A stretch of 60,973 nt of DNA from Candidatus Eisenbacteria bacterium (GTDB lineage Bacteria; Eisenbacteria; RBG-16-71-46). The notes under the pieces are model-generated. The model was not told the DNA's origin. It searched no databases and saw nothing but the letters and a program-made list of their open reading frames with translations. Made by a program: the position numbers and the translations under genes. The DNA lies in contig DASTBI010000182.1 in NCBI GenBank assembly GCA_035712145.1, positions 1 through 60,973 of the forward strand. The letters are read 5' to 3'. This document shows, in pieces, positions 1-8,534 of this stretch (positions are counted from its first letter, which is position 1; each line of letters starts with the position of its first letter).

Positions 1-413
1 CGAGACTCGGGAAGCGCGAGCAACGCGACGGGAACGTCCAGAATCTCCGCCACTTCCCGTGGATCGGGTCGCCACTGTTCGGGAGGACGAATGCGTCCGA
101 GCACGGGAACGATCACGAATCCCGAAGCGCGGGTCTCGATCTCTGGAAAGGTCGCGAGCACTTCCACCCGGCCGGGCTCGAGGCCGATCTCCTCGTGAGC
201 TTCGCGCAGCGCGGTCTCGACGGGAGTCCGGTCGCCGGGATCGCTGCGCCCTCCAGGGAACGCGATCTGACCGCCGTGCCGTCCGCGCTCGGCTCTCCGG
301 ATCAGCACCAGGCGGACCTCTCCGCTCGGCGCCCGATAGACGGGCACCAGCACTGCCGCCATGTCCGCCGAGCGTTGCTCGCCCAGGAACGGCCGTGAAC
401 CACCTTCTCGCAT
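1..413 (-). CDS. NUDIX hydrolase, CoA pyrophosphatase-like (3' end outside window)
   Basis: Minus-strand gene whose C-terminus runs off the left edge; 137 codons are visible. The NUDIX box is clear: GGRSDPGD followed by REAHEEIGL at about residues 53-76. It is preceded by RRAERGRHGGQIAFPGG, which resembles the CoA-pyrophosphatase (NudL) signature that precedes the NUDIX box in that subfamily. The likely reaction is hydrolysis of coenzyme A or a related nucleotide diphosphate. ATG at 413 gives 17 extra residues before a second in-frame ATG at 362 (MAAVLVPVYR); either could be the start. It lies 28 bases downstream of radC on the same strand and may share its transcript. Subfamily assignment is moderate; NUDIX fold is certain. 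Confidence 0.85.
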   Translation of the reverse strand, partial: MREGGSRPFLGEQRSADMAAVLVPVYRAPSGEVRLVLIRRAERGRHGGQIAFPGGRSDPGDRTPVETALREAHEEIGLEPGRVEVLATFPEIETRASGFVIVPVLGRIRPPEQWRPDPREVAEILDVPVALLALPES

Positions 414-441
414 GGGCGGAGTCTACGGGGACCTGGCCTTC

Positions 442-1125
442 CTACAGCAATCGTCGCGAGCGGAAGCTCACGGTGCCGCGCGACGCGACGATGACGTGGT
501 CGAGCACGCCGATTCCGACCAGCTCTCCGACCTCGCTGAGCCGGCGCGTGATGCCGAGGTCTTCTTCGCTCGGCTCCGGGTCGCCGCTCGGGTGGTTGTG
601 CACGAGCACCACGCTGGCCGCGGCGTGCAGGATGGCCGGCCGGAACACCTCGCGGGGATGGACGATCGATGCGTTCAGGCTTCCAATCGAGACCGTCTCC
701 CGGCACTGGATCTCGTGGCGGGCGTTGAGCAGCAGGACGACGAAGTGCTCACGCCGTGCTCGGGCCAGGTCGGGCACGTGGGCGAGAACGTCTTCAGGTC
801 CCCGGATCGGCCCGCCGGAGACCGGCGCCCTGGCCGCCCTTCTGCCCAGCTCGAACGCGGCGACCAGCGCGGCTGCCCGGGCCGCCCCCACGCCAGGAAT
901 CCGCATCCATCGCGCGGGCGGCCACTCCGCGAGCTCGCCGGGGCGGGTGCGCGCCAGCAGCCGGCCTACGCCGATGGCGCTCCGACCCGGCGTCCCGCTG
1001 CCCACGATCAGCGCCAGCAGCTCCGCGTCGGCCAGGGCGGCGGCGCCCACGTCGCGTAGCCGCTCGCGAGGCCGCGGGCGCGCGGTGCTTCGCGACCCTT
1101 TTCCCGAGCCCCCCTCTTCGGCCAT
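442..1125 (-). CDS. radC: RadC family JAMM/MPN protein
   Basis: 227 residues, normal for RadC. An N-terminal helix-hairpin-helix-like region (RERLRDVGAAALADAELLAL, then RIPGVGAARAAAL at about 75-87) is followed by the MPN/JAMM domain. Its zinc motif HNHPSGDPEPSEED spans residues 176-189, so the metal-binding His, His and Asp are all present. RadC proteins are widespread; their DNA-repair role is disputed and the true substrate is unknown. I chose ATG at 1125 because it fits the family's N-terminus. The open frame continues far upstream, but across the divergent intergenic region. The gene is divergent from the secreted-protein gene at 1186, leaving 60 bases for two promoters. Confidence 0.93.
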   Translation of the reverse strand: MAEEGGSGKGSRSTARPRPRERLRDVGAAALADAELLALIVGSGTPGRSAIGVGRLLARTRPGELAEWPPARWMRIPGVGAARAAALVAAFELGRRAARAPVSGGPIRGPEDVLAHVPDLARARREHFVVLLLNARHEIQCRETVSIGSLNASIVHPREVFRPAILHAAASVVLVHNHPSGDPEPSEEDLGITRRLSEVGELVGIGVLDHVIVASRGTVSFRSRRLL

Positions 1126-1185
1126 AATCCCCCGTTCACGATCCACGTCCCACCCGTCCGACCCGCGCCGACCCCCGAGGGAGCC

Positions 1186-2139
1186 TTGAAGCCCGTAAAG
1201 ACATTGCCCCACAGCACACGCCGTGCCGTCCTGACTCTCGGCATCCTCGTGTTCGTCCTCGTCCCCTTCGGCTCGCACGCGCAGCGGGTGCAGAAGGCCG
1301 CCGACGTCCTCGACGGCTCCGGCTTGGTGAATTACATGACGCGCCCGACGTTCACCGTGGGCTCCTGGGTCAAGTACCACACGAGGGGAAGCAGTGAACA
1401 AGGTTTCAAGGACGACTACACCGTGACGATCTTGGTCGGCGGCGAGGAGGTCTGGTGGGGAGAGCCGTGCTTCTGGATCGAGACGCGCACCAAGAAGGCC
1501 GGTGACCGGGAGCGGGTCACCGCGTCGCTCGTTTCCTATGCCGCATTCGGCGACACGATGGCGGAAAAGCACCTCATGTGGTTCATCCGCAAGACCATCA
1601 ATGGAATGAAACCCGACGGCACTCCCGACATCGGGCTCTATACCCGCGGAAAGAACGAGATTCAGCTGCGGCGGGTGAACTGGGAAAAGGACGACAACGG
1701 ACCGACATCGATCGACAGCCTTGGCGCCGAGACCGTGACCGTTCCCGCCGGAACGTTCGATACGCGCAAGGTGGTTCGCCGCTACGTCAATGCCGAGACG
1801 GCGGAGCTCGGTGACAGCACCACCTACTACGAACGGCGGCTCGATCGGACCTCATACCTGACGCCCAAGGTTCCGATCACGAATCTGGCCCTCGTGGACG
1901 TCGACGACCACCAGAAGGGCAAGACCTGGATGGCCGGGAAGTTCGACAAGGGCCCGCTGAATACCCTGGAGCGGGCACGCGGGAGGACCGAGCTGATCGA
2001 GATGGGCTCGACGGGGCTCACCGCCCTGCTGGTGCCGGCCGACAAGCGCAAGCCGATCGACCGCAAGGTCATCGAGGCGACGCTCGCCGAATACGCCACG
2101 GGGACGCCGCCTTTGCCGAAGCGCCCCTCGAACCGCTGA
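1186..2139 (+). CDS. Secreted protein of unknown function
   Basis: 317 residues starting at TTG, with GAGGGAG just upstream. An N-terminal signal peptide is visible: positively charged start, hydrophobic stretch AVLTLGILVFVLVPF, then cleavage near SHAQ. The body is rich in beta-type segments and contains ETVTVPAGTFDTRKVVRRY (about residues 185-203), a pattern seen in DUF3108-like periplasmic or outer-membrane-associated proteins where a field is converted by a scaling step. I cannot assign a function. It is transcribed divergently from radC and converges with ftsY, whose stop lies only 10 bases beyond its own. No lipobox is seen, so it is probably soluble in the periplasm. Confidence 0.7.
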   Translation: MKPVKTLPHSTRRAVLTLGILVFVLVPFGSHAQRVQKAADVLDGSGLVNYMTRPTFTVGSWVKYHTRGSSEQGFKDDYTVTILVGGEEVWWGEPCFWIETRTKKAGDRERVTASLVSYAAFGDTMAEKHLMWFIRKTINGMKPDGTPDIGLYTRGKNEIQLRRVNWEKDDNGPTSIDSLGAETVTVPAGTFDTRKVVRRYVNAETAELGDSTTYYERRLDRTSYLTPKVPITNLALVDVDDHQKGKTWMAGKFDKGPLNTLERARGRTELIEMGSTGLTALLVPADKRKPIDRKVIEATLAEYATGTPPLPKRPSNR

Positions 2140-2148
2140 AACGCCGCT

Positions 2149-3048
2149 CTAACCGAACAACCCGCGCGCGAAGGCCTCGGGGTCGAACGGCGCCCAGTCG
2201 TCGACTCCCTCGCCCACGCCCACCAGGCTGATCGGCAGCTCCAGCTCGACCGCGATCGACAGCACGGCCCCTCCGCGAGCGGTGCCATCCAGCTTGTTGA
2301 TGGCGAGGCTCGTGAGCGGCACGGCCCGGTGGAACTCGCGCGCCTGAGCCACCGCGTTCTGGCCGATCGTGGCGTCCAGGACCAGCAGCGTGTGGTGCGG
2401 CGCACCTTCGATCTGACGCTGGCAGACCCGCATCACTTTTTGAAGCTCGGCCATCAGGTTCTGCTTGGTGTGCAAACGCCCGGCGGTGTCGACCAGCACG
2501 ATCTCGACCCCCCTCGCCCGCGCGGCGGCCAGACCGTCGTGCACGACCGCCCCCGGGTCTCCCCCTTCCTTGGCGCGAACGATCGAAGCGCCTGCACGCT
2601 CGGCCCAGACTTCGAGCTGCTCCGCCGCCGCGGCGCGGAACGTGTCGGCCGCCACCAGCAGCGTGGAGCGATTCGAGCCCGCGAAGCGCGCGGCGAGCTT
2701 GCCCGCCAGCGTGGTCTTTCCCGAGCCGTTGACGCCGACGACCAGCGCCACCCACGGCCGCTCGGAACCGGGCTCGAAGGCGGCCCGGCGCGTGGAGAGC
2801 AGCTGGACCGCGCTCTTCTCCAGCGCCTCGCGCAGGGAAAGATCCTGGCGTTTCATGCTCTCGCGAGCGCCGGCGATCAACCGATCGGTGGTGGCGGGCC
2901 CGACGTCGGCGGCGAGCAGCGCATCCTCGAGGGATTCCACCATCGCGGGATCGATCGCGCCGCGGCGTCCCAGTATTCCGGAGAGCGATTCGCCCAGGCG
3001 GGCCTGCGTCTTCGCCAGCCCCTGACGAAGACGTCCCCAGACATCCAT
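2149..3048 (-). CDS. ftsY: Signal recognition particle receptor FtsY
   Basis: 299-residue NG-domain GTPase that docks SRP-ribosome complexes to the inner membrane. G1 is GVNGSGKTT at 105-113, followed by the LLVAADTFRAAAAEQLE segment, DTAGRLHTKQNLMAEL from 187, and the G4 element NKLDGTARGG at 251-260. The usual family form of G4 is TKLDGTAKGG, so the Asn is a mild variant. The N-terminus is short, without the long acidic A domain of the E. coli protein. It starts 9 bases after the smc stop on the same strand, so smc and ftsY are almost certainly co-transcribed, an arrangement seen in many bacteria. Confidence 0.97.
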   Translation of the reverse strand: MDVWGRLRQGLAKTQARLGESLSGILGRRGAIDPAMVESLEDALLAADVGPATTDRLIAGARESMKRQDLSLREALEKSAVQLLSTRRAAFEPGSERPWVALVVGVNGSGKTTLAGKLAARFAGSNRSTLLVAADTFRAAAAEQLEVWAERAGASIVRAKEGGDPGAVVHDGLAAARARGVEIVLVDTAGRLHTKQNLMAELQKVMRVCQRQIEGAPHHTLLVLDATIGQNAVAQAREFHRAVPLTSLAINKLDGTARGGAVLSIAVELELPISLVGVGEGVDDWAPFDPEAFARGLFG

Positions 3049-3057
3049 GGCCGGCGC

Positions 3058-6000
3058 CTAGCCGGTGGTGGCTTCGGCCAGCTCGCGGGGTGCTGTGGTC
3101 TCGGCGCTGGCCGGCGATTCTCCGAACCGCACCGACACCAGCTTGGACACGCCCAGCTCCTGCATGGTGACGCCGTACAGAAGCGTGGCCGCTTCCATCG
3201 TCACCTTGTTGTGCGTGATGACCACGAACTGGGTCTTGTCGCTGAAGCGCTTCAGCATCTTGAGGAAGCGCTCGACGTTGGCGTCGTCGAGCGGCGCGTC
3301 CACCTCGTCGAGCAGGCAGAAGGGCGAGGGCTTGACCAGATAGATGCCGAACAGGAGAGCGATCGCGGTCAGCGCGCGCTCGCCGCCCGACATCAGGCTG
3401 ATGCTCTGGAGGTGCTTGCCGCGCGGCTTGGCGACGATCTCGATCTCGCACTCGAGCGGATCCTCGCCGATCGCGCGCAGCTCGGCGTCGCCGCCCTCGA
3501 ACAGCGTGCGGAACACGTCGCGGAAGTGCTCCTGAACCCTGGCGAAGGTCTCCACGAAGAGCTGGCTGGCCGTGGTGTTGATCTTCTCGATCGCTTCCAG
3601 GAGCTGGGCCTTGGCGGCCAGCAGGTCCTCGCGCTGTCGCGTGAGGAATTCGTAGCGCTCCTTGCGCTTGGTGTACTCCTCGACCGCCAGCAGATTGACG
3701 GCGCCGAGCGAACCGAGCCGCTCCCGGGCGGCGGTGAGCTCGGATTCGGCCACCACCGGATCGAACCCTTCCGGCGGCGCCTCGGGCTCCCAGCGACGAG
3801 GATCCATCTTGTATTCGGTGCGCAGGCGCTCGAAGGTGCGCTCCAGCTCGGCGCGCGCTTCGAGCTTGCCGATCTCGATCTGGTGCAGGAATTCGGAGAG
3901 CTCCGCCTGCTCGTGGCGGCGATCGCGCACGACCTCCTCGCTGCCCTGGATCTCCTCCTTGAGCGCGTTGAAGCGGTTCTGCAGCTCGACCACGCGCTCG
4001 CGCTGTGAAGCTTCCGAGTCACGCAGGCCCGAGAGACCCGCGGCGAGCCCGCTGACCTCGGCCTGGATCTCGGCCACGCGTGCGGCCGCCTGCGTGACCT
4101 CTTCACGCCGCTGGACCAGACTGGCTTCGAGCTCCCGCTGGGTCTGCTCCTCGCGCGCCCAGCGCGATTCGATCTCACCGAGCTCTCGGGACAGTGCGAG
4201 CAGCGTGTCGCGTGCCGCCTGCGCTCCCGTCGCCGCCTGGTCGCGGCGGGCTTCGAGGGCCTTGAGCTCCCCGTCCGCGTCGACCACGAGCGCGCGCGCC
4301 TGCTCGAGCTCGGCCTGGAACTCCAGCAGCTCGCGCTCGGCCTCGGCCGCGGCGCGTTCAAGCGCTCCGCGCTCGTGCTCCAGCGCCGTGAGCTCGGAGC
4401 GGCGCTCCTCGGCTTCGCGTTGCGCCCATTGCCGCTCACGCTCGGCGCCCTCCAACTCGCGCAGCAGCGTCTCCAGCGCTTCGCGGCGCGCTTCCAGCTC
4501 GGTCTGCGCTTCGGCGCGACGGGCGGCCTCGTCGTCGCGGCGCTTCTCGAGCAAGTCCAGCTCCCGCTGCTGACCCTCGATCGTCAGCCGCTGCTCGGCC
4601 AACCGGCCGGAGAGCTCGCGCACCTCCATCTCACGATGCAGCAGCCCCGCCAGACTCCGCGTCGAGCCCGCGCGCACGCGTCCGCGCTCCCAGACCTCGG
4701 CCTCGAGACTCACGAAGCGCAGTCCGCCTTCCGACTGAGCGGACAGTCGCGCCGCCGCGTCGCGGTCCTCGACCACCACCACCGAGCCGAGCAGCCGGTC
4801 GACCAGCAGGCGATAGCGCGGCTCGCAGCGCACCAGCTCCGATGCGCGGCCGCGCACACCCGGGTCCTTGGGAATCGGCCCGAGCGTCGATGCGGCGATC
4901 GCGCTGAGGTCGATCAACGTCGCGCGCCCGGACGTCAGGCCGCGCAGGCGGCCCAACGCCCGTTCCATCGCCTCGCGGTCCTCTGCCAGCACGAACGCCG
5001 ATGCTTCGCCGAGGGAGGCCTCGAGCGCGTCGAGATATTGGGTCGGGACCTCCAGGACATCGGCCACCATCCCGAGCAGCCCCGGCACGCGGTCCTCTTC
5101 GGCCAGCAGAGCTCGCGCGCCTTCGGACACGCCTTCGTAGTTGCGCTTGAGCTCGAGCAGCGTCTGCAGGCGGGAGTCGGCGGCAGCGGCTTCCTCGCGC
5201 CGGCGCGACAAGGACTCTTCGGCGTCGTGCGCCGCGGTGGTCAGCTCGGCATGGGCCTGATCGGCTTCGAGCCAGCGCCGCCGCGTCCGATCGAACTCGT
5301 CCGCCAGGCCGCTGCGGCGCTCCTCCGCGGCCTCCCCGGCGCGCGCTCGCTCGCCCTCGCGGGCCGCGAGCTCCTCGATGCGCGCGCCAAGCGACTGGCC
5401 GCGCTCTTCGAGCGACTGGCCGCGGGCGCGCAACGCTTCCCACGCGCCGCGCTTCTCGGCTTCGGTCGAGAAGAGCTCGAGCGAGACCTGGCGATGCCCG
5501 GCCGCCACGCCGCGCCGTTCCCGCAGTCCGGCCTCGAGCGTGTTGAGCTCGCGCTCCGCGGCCTCGAGCTCGGCCTCGGCGCGGGTTCGCGCCTCGCGGA
5601 CCTCCGCGAGCCGGCTCTGCGCCTCGCGCTCCCGCTCCAGCACCTCGGCCAGACGGCGCTCGATCTGCGCGGCTTCTTCGGCGGCTTCGCTTCCGCGGCG
5701 CTCGAGCCCCGCGGCGCGCTCGCCGAGCAGCACCGACTGGTGCTCGGCCTGGCTCCGCGCTTCCTCGCGATCCCGCAACCCGCCCTGAGCGGTCGACAGC
5801 TCGCGCTCGAGCTCGAGGGCCACCAGCTTCTGGTCATTGAGCCTGGCCTCGAGCGCATCGAGCTCGGCGGCGACGCCTTCGCGACGCACCGCCTCCTCCT
5901 GCCACTGATCGGCGGCTTCCTTCTCCTTGCGCGAAAGCTCCTGCACCCGCCCCGCGGTGAGCAGCAGGTCGAGGCGCTGCACGTCGTCGCGCAGACGCTG

Positions 6001-6645
6001 GTACCGGCGCGCCTTTCCGACCTGCCGCGCCAGAGAGCGCAGCTCGCGCTCGATCTCGAACACGATGTCGTTGAGACGCACGAGATCGCCTTCGGTCAAG
6101 TCGAGCTTGGCCAGCGTCTCCTTCTTGCGCGCCTTGTACTTGGTGATCCCCGCGGCTTCCTCGAACAGGAACCGGCGGTGACCGGTGTTGTCGGAGAGGA
6201 TGTGGTCCACCATCTGCCGCTCGATCACCGAGTACGCATGGCTTCCCATGCCGGTGTCGAAGAAGAGATCGCGGATGTCCTTGAGCCGGCACGCCGTCTT
6301 GTTGATGAAGTATTCGGAGAGGCCGGAGCGGAACACGCGCCGCGAGACCGTGACCTCGCTGAACTCCGTGGGCAGGATGCCGCGATCGTTCTTGAAGGTG
6401 AGATGGACTTCGGCCATGCCGTGCGGCTTGCGGGTCGGCGAGCCGTTGAAGATGACGTCTTCCATGGTGTCGCCGCGCAGCTGGCGAGCGCTCTGTTCGC
6501 CCATCACCCAGCGAATGGCGTCCGAAACGTTGGTCTTGCCGCAGCCGTTCGGCCCGATGACTCCGGTGACGCCGCCACCGAACTGCACTTGGGTCTTGTC
6601 GGCGAACGACTTGAAACCCTGGAGCTCGAGCCTGTGGAGAAACAT
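3058..6645 (-). CDS. smc: Chromosome segregation ATPase Smc
   Basis: 1195 residues, the usual Smc length. The N-terminal head has Walker A GPNGCGKTN at 31-39. Long heptad-type coiled coils rich in Glu, Arg, Ala and Leu flank a hinge at about residues 505-660 (beginning near YEGVSEGARALL). The C-terminal head carries the ABC signature LMSGGERALTAIALL near 1085 and Walker B FCLLDEVDAPLDDANV near 1110. It forms the condensin-like dimer that organises the chromosome; ScpA and ScpB are not in the window. A GGGGAGA sequence lies about 9 bases before the ATG. Immediately downstream of selA and upstream of ftsY on the same strand. Confidence 0.98.
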   Translation of the reverse strand: MFLHRLELQGFKSFADKTQVQFGGGVTGVIGPNGCGKTNVSDAIRWVMGEQSARQLRGDTMEDVIFNGSPTRKPHGMAEVHLTFKNDRGILPTEFSEVTVSRRVFRSGLSEYFINKTACRLKDIRDLFFDTGMGSHAYSVIERQMVDHILSDNTGHRRFLFEEAAGITKYKARKKETLAKLDLTEGDLVRLNDIVFEIERELRSLARQVGKARRYQRLRDDVQRLDLLLTAGRVQELSRKEKEAADQWQEEAVRREGVAAELDALEARLNDQKLVALELERELSTAQGGLRDREEARSQAEHQSVLLGERAAGLERRGSEAAEEAAQIERRLAEVLEREREAQSRLAEVREARTRAEAELEAAERELNTLEAGLRERRGVAAGHRQVSLELFSTEAEKRGAWEALRARGQSLEERGQSLGARIEELAAREGERARAGEAAEERRSGLADEFDRTRRRWLEADQAHAELTTAAHDAEESLSRRREEAAAADSRLQTLLELKRNYEGVSEGARALLAEEDRVPGLLGMVADVLEVPTQYLDALEASLGEASAFVLAEDREAMERALGRLRGLTSGRATLIDLSAIAASTLGPIPKDPGVRGRASELVRCEPRYRLLVDRLLGSVVVVEDRDAAARLSAQSEGGLRFVSLEAEVWERGRVRAGSTRSLAGLLHREMEVRELSGRLAEQRLTIEGQQRELDLLEKRRDDEAARRAEAQTELEARREALETLLRELEGAERERQWAQREAEERRSELTALEHERGALERAAAEAERELLEFQAELEQARALVVDADGELKALEARRDQAATGAQAARDTLLALSRELGEIESRWAREEQTQRELEASLVQRREEVTQAAARVAEIQAEVSGLAAGLSGLRDSEASQRERVVELQNRFNALKEEIQGSEEVVRDRRHEQAELSEFLHQIEIGKLEARAELERTFERLRTEYKMDPRRWEPEAPPEGFDPVVAESELTAARERLGSLGAVNLLAVEEYTKRKERYEFLTRQREDLLAAKAQLLEAIEKINTTASQLFVETFARVQEHFRDVFRTLFEGGDAELRAIGEDPLECEIEIVAKPRGKHLQSISLMSGGERALTAIALLFGIYLVKPSPFCLLDEVDAPLDDANVERFLKMLKRFSDKTQFVVITHNKVTMEAATLLYGVTMQELGVSKLVSVRFGESPASAETTAPRELAEATTG

Positions 6646-6663
6646 GATCCCTGTCTCCCCTCT

Positions 6664-8064
6664 CTAAGGAGGTGTGGCCTTCGCGAGTGCGTCGACCACT
6701 TCCGCGACTTCGGCGTCGCCGAGGGTGCGCACGTCCATCCTGAACTTCCCTGCTCGGATGTAACCGATCACCGGCGGATCCGCGGCCCGTGCCCATCGGT
6801 CGAGCGCATCGACGGCGCGGCCTCGCGCCTCGAGCGTCACGACGAACCCCGGCAGCCGCTGCAGCGGCAGCGCGCCGCCCCCTACTTCTCCAGCGCCTCG
6901 CTCGACCTCCACTTCGAGCCACGGCAGGCGCTGCCGCAAGGCGTCCGCCAACGACCTCGCGCGGCGCTCCAGAGCCTCGCCCGCGATCGCGAGCATGCCG
7001 AGCGCGGGAATCTCGCGCACGGCGCGCATCGGATCGGCATACGCCGGAAGCGTCGCTTCCAGCGCGGCCAGAGCCAGCTTGTCCAGCCTCAGGGCGCGGG
7101 CCAGAGGATCCCGGCGCGCGCGCTCGACGAAGGACTTCCGGCCCACGATCAGGCCTGCTTGTGGAGCACCGAGCAGCTTGTCGCCGGAAAAAGTAACGAC
7201 GTCACACCCGGCGGTCAAACTTTCTCTCACCGTCGGTTCCTTCTCGAGACCGAGCGTCGAGAGATCGACGAGCGCGCCGCTGCCGAGGTCCTCGATGAGC
7301 GGCACCTTTCTCCGGTGGGCGAGGGCCGCCAGATCCTCGACCTCCGGCTGCGCGGTGAAGCCCTGGACGCGAAAGTTGCTCCGATGCACGCGGAGCACGG
7401 CGCCCACGTCCTTGTGCTTCTCGAGCGCCCGCTCGTAGTCGCGGAGATGCGTGCGATTGGTGGTTCCGATCTCGAGCAGCGAGGCCCCGCTCTTCTCGAG
7501 GATCTCCGGGATGCGGAACGAGCCCCCGATCTCCACCAGCTCGCCGCGCGAGACCACCACCCTGCGGCCGGCCGCGATCGCCGAGAGCACCAGCAGCAGC
7601 GCGGCCGCGCCGTTGTTGACCGCCAGCGCCGCCTCGGCCCCGGTCAGCCGCTGGAGCCAGCGCTCGACGCCTCCCCCGCGCTCGCCGCGGCGCCCGGAGT
7701 CGAGGTCGAACTCGAGGTTCGAATAACCAACGGCGACCCGGTCGAGCGCCTCGCGGGCTGCCTGGGAGAGCGGCGCCCGGCCGAGATTGGTGTGGAGCAC
7801 GATGCCGGTGGCGTTCAGGACTCGGCGCAGGTCCGGGCGCTGCGCGGCGGCCGCGCGGGCCGCGACCCGGGCGACGAGCGCCTCCGTGGGGGGCGGCGCG
7901 CCACCCCCCTTCTTGATCTGGGCTCGCACCTCGGCCAGCTCGGCGCGGGCGGCCTCGACCAGCAATGGGCGGGGAAGATCCCGATCACCATTGGCGAGGC
8001 TGGGATGTTGGAGCAGCGCCTCCACGGAGGGCAGAGCGCGCAATTGAGGCTTGGGCACGGGCAC
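6664..8064 (-). CDS. selA: L-seryl-tRNA(Sec) selenium transferase
   Basis: 466 residues. This PLP enzyme converts Ser-tRNA(Sec) to selenocysteinyl-tRNA(Sec) using selenophosphate. The N-terminal tRNA-binding region (LPSVEALLQHP) is followed by the family motif RVLNATGIVLHTNLGRAPLS at 81-100. The PLP-binding lysine is K296 in FSGDKLLGAPQAG. It reads into smc with 18 bases between. SelB, selC and selD, the usual partners, are not in the window, and I found no in-frame TGA selenoprotein here. The presence of a full-length selA implies that the organism makes selenoproteins. Confidence 0.96.
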   Translation of the reverse strand: MPVPKPQLRALPSVEALLQHPSLANGDRDLPRPLLVEAARAELAEVRAQIKKGGGAPPPTEALVARVAARAAAAQRPDLRRVLNATGIVLHTNLGRAPLSQAAREALDRVAVGYSNLEFDLDSGRRGERGGGVERWLQRLTGAEAALAVNNGAAALLLVLSAIAAGRRVVVSRGELVEIGGSFRIPEILEKSGASLLEIGTTNRTHLRDYERALEKHKDVGAVLRVHRSNFRVQGFTAQPEVEDLAALAHRRKVPLIEDLGSGALVDLSTLGLEKEPTVRESLTAGCDVVTFSGDKLLGAPQAGLIVGRKSFVERARRDPLARALRLDKLALAALEATLPAYADPMRAVREIPALGMLAIAGEALERRARSLADALRQRLPWLEVEVERGAGEVGGGALPLQRLPGFVVTLEARGRAVDALDRWARAADPPVIGYIRAGKFRMDVRTLGDAEVAEVVDALAKATPP

Positions 8065-8088
8065 GGCCCGCGATTCTACATGAGCCGC

Positions 8089-8479
8089 TCAGGGGGCGCG
8101 CTGGAGCCGGGCGACGACGGTGCGGGTGATGACGTGGCAGTCATCCTTTCCGACCCGAACGTGGCTCATGACCCAGTCGGTAGCCGGGCTTGCGGAGGCG
8201 AATGACATAGTCGCCGGGGCGCTCTCCCGCGCCGCTCAGGCTGAGCCACTCTCCCGTCGAGCTCTTGCGGTCCAAGTGCAGAGAGTCCGAGTACGATCCA
8301 TCGAAGACCCAGCCATCGACCCCTTCGGCGGCCCGTGCTCCGGTCTCGGCATCGTAGACTTCCACGACGATCCCGGGCACGAAATCGTGGGTGCACGCGC
8401 CCGGGGCACCCGGCAGATCGCAGCTCGTGAGCACGGCGGCAAGCGCCGGAAGGAGCAGGAGATCCTTGAGCGGCTTCAT
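8089..8479 (-). pseudogene. Small lipoprotein gene with apparent frameshift near 8179
   Basis: The first frame gives a lipoprotein of 112 residues: MKPLKDLLLLPALAAVLTSC has a lipobox ending in Cys20, and the mature part is beta-rich and resembles a carboxypeptidase-regulatory-like fold (GIVVEVYDAETGARAAEGV, then GDYVIRLRKPGYR). After GYR the frame runs into an unlikely basic tail and stops at 8141. Moving one base further at about 8179-8178 opens 29 more codons, DWVMSHVRVGKDDCHV followed by ITRTVVARLQRAP, ending at 8089. This reads smoothly as the end of the same domain. Either the gene is recently broken, or a sequencing or assembly error removed about two bases. The extended version stops 24 bases before selA begins. 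Confidence 0.6.
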
Positions 8480-8512
8480 GCCAAGCCTCCTACCCGGTCG
8501 GGAGCCCTTGTT

Positions 8513-8532
8513 TCGCCCCTCGCAGGGGGCGA
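8513..8532 (-). terminator. Hairpin after the HNH gene, without U-tract
   Basis: TCGCCCC at 8513-8519 pairs with GGGGCGA at 8526-8532 around a 6-base loop. It sits directly after the stop of the minus-strand HNH gene, where a terminator would be expected. No T-run follows on the minus strand, so intrinsic termination is not certain. Confidence 0.35.
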
Positions 8533-8534
8533 GC

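Noticed and set aside
4375-8205. Very long open frame on the plus strand opposite smc and selA
   Set aside because: It is antisense to two certain genes, has low-complexity Arg/Ala/Leu-rich content and no recognisable domain. High GC keeps antisense frames open.
8089-8480. Lipoprotein with an internal TGA as a selenoprotein, given selA nearby
   Set aside because: The break is a frame change rather than an in-frame TGA, and no Sec-type motif such as CxxU is present.
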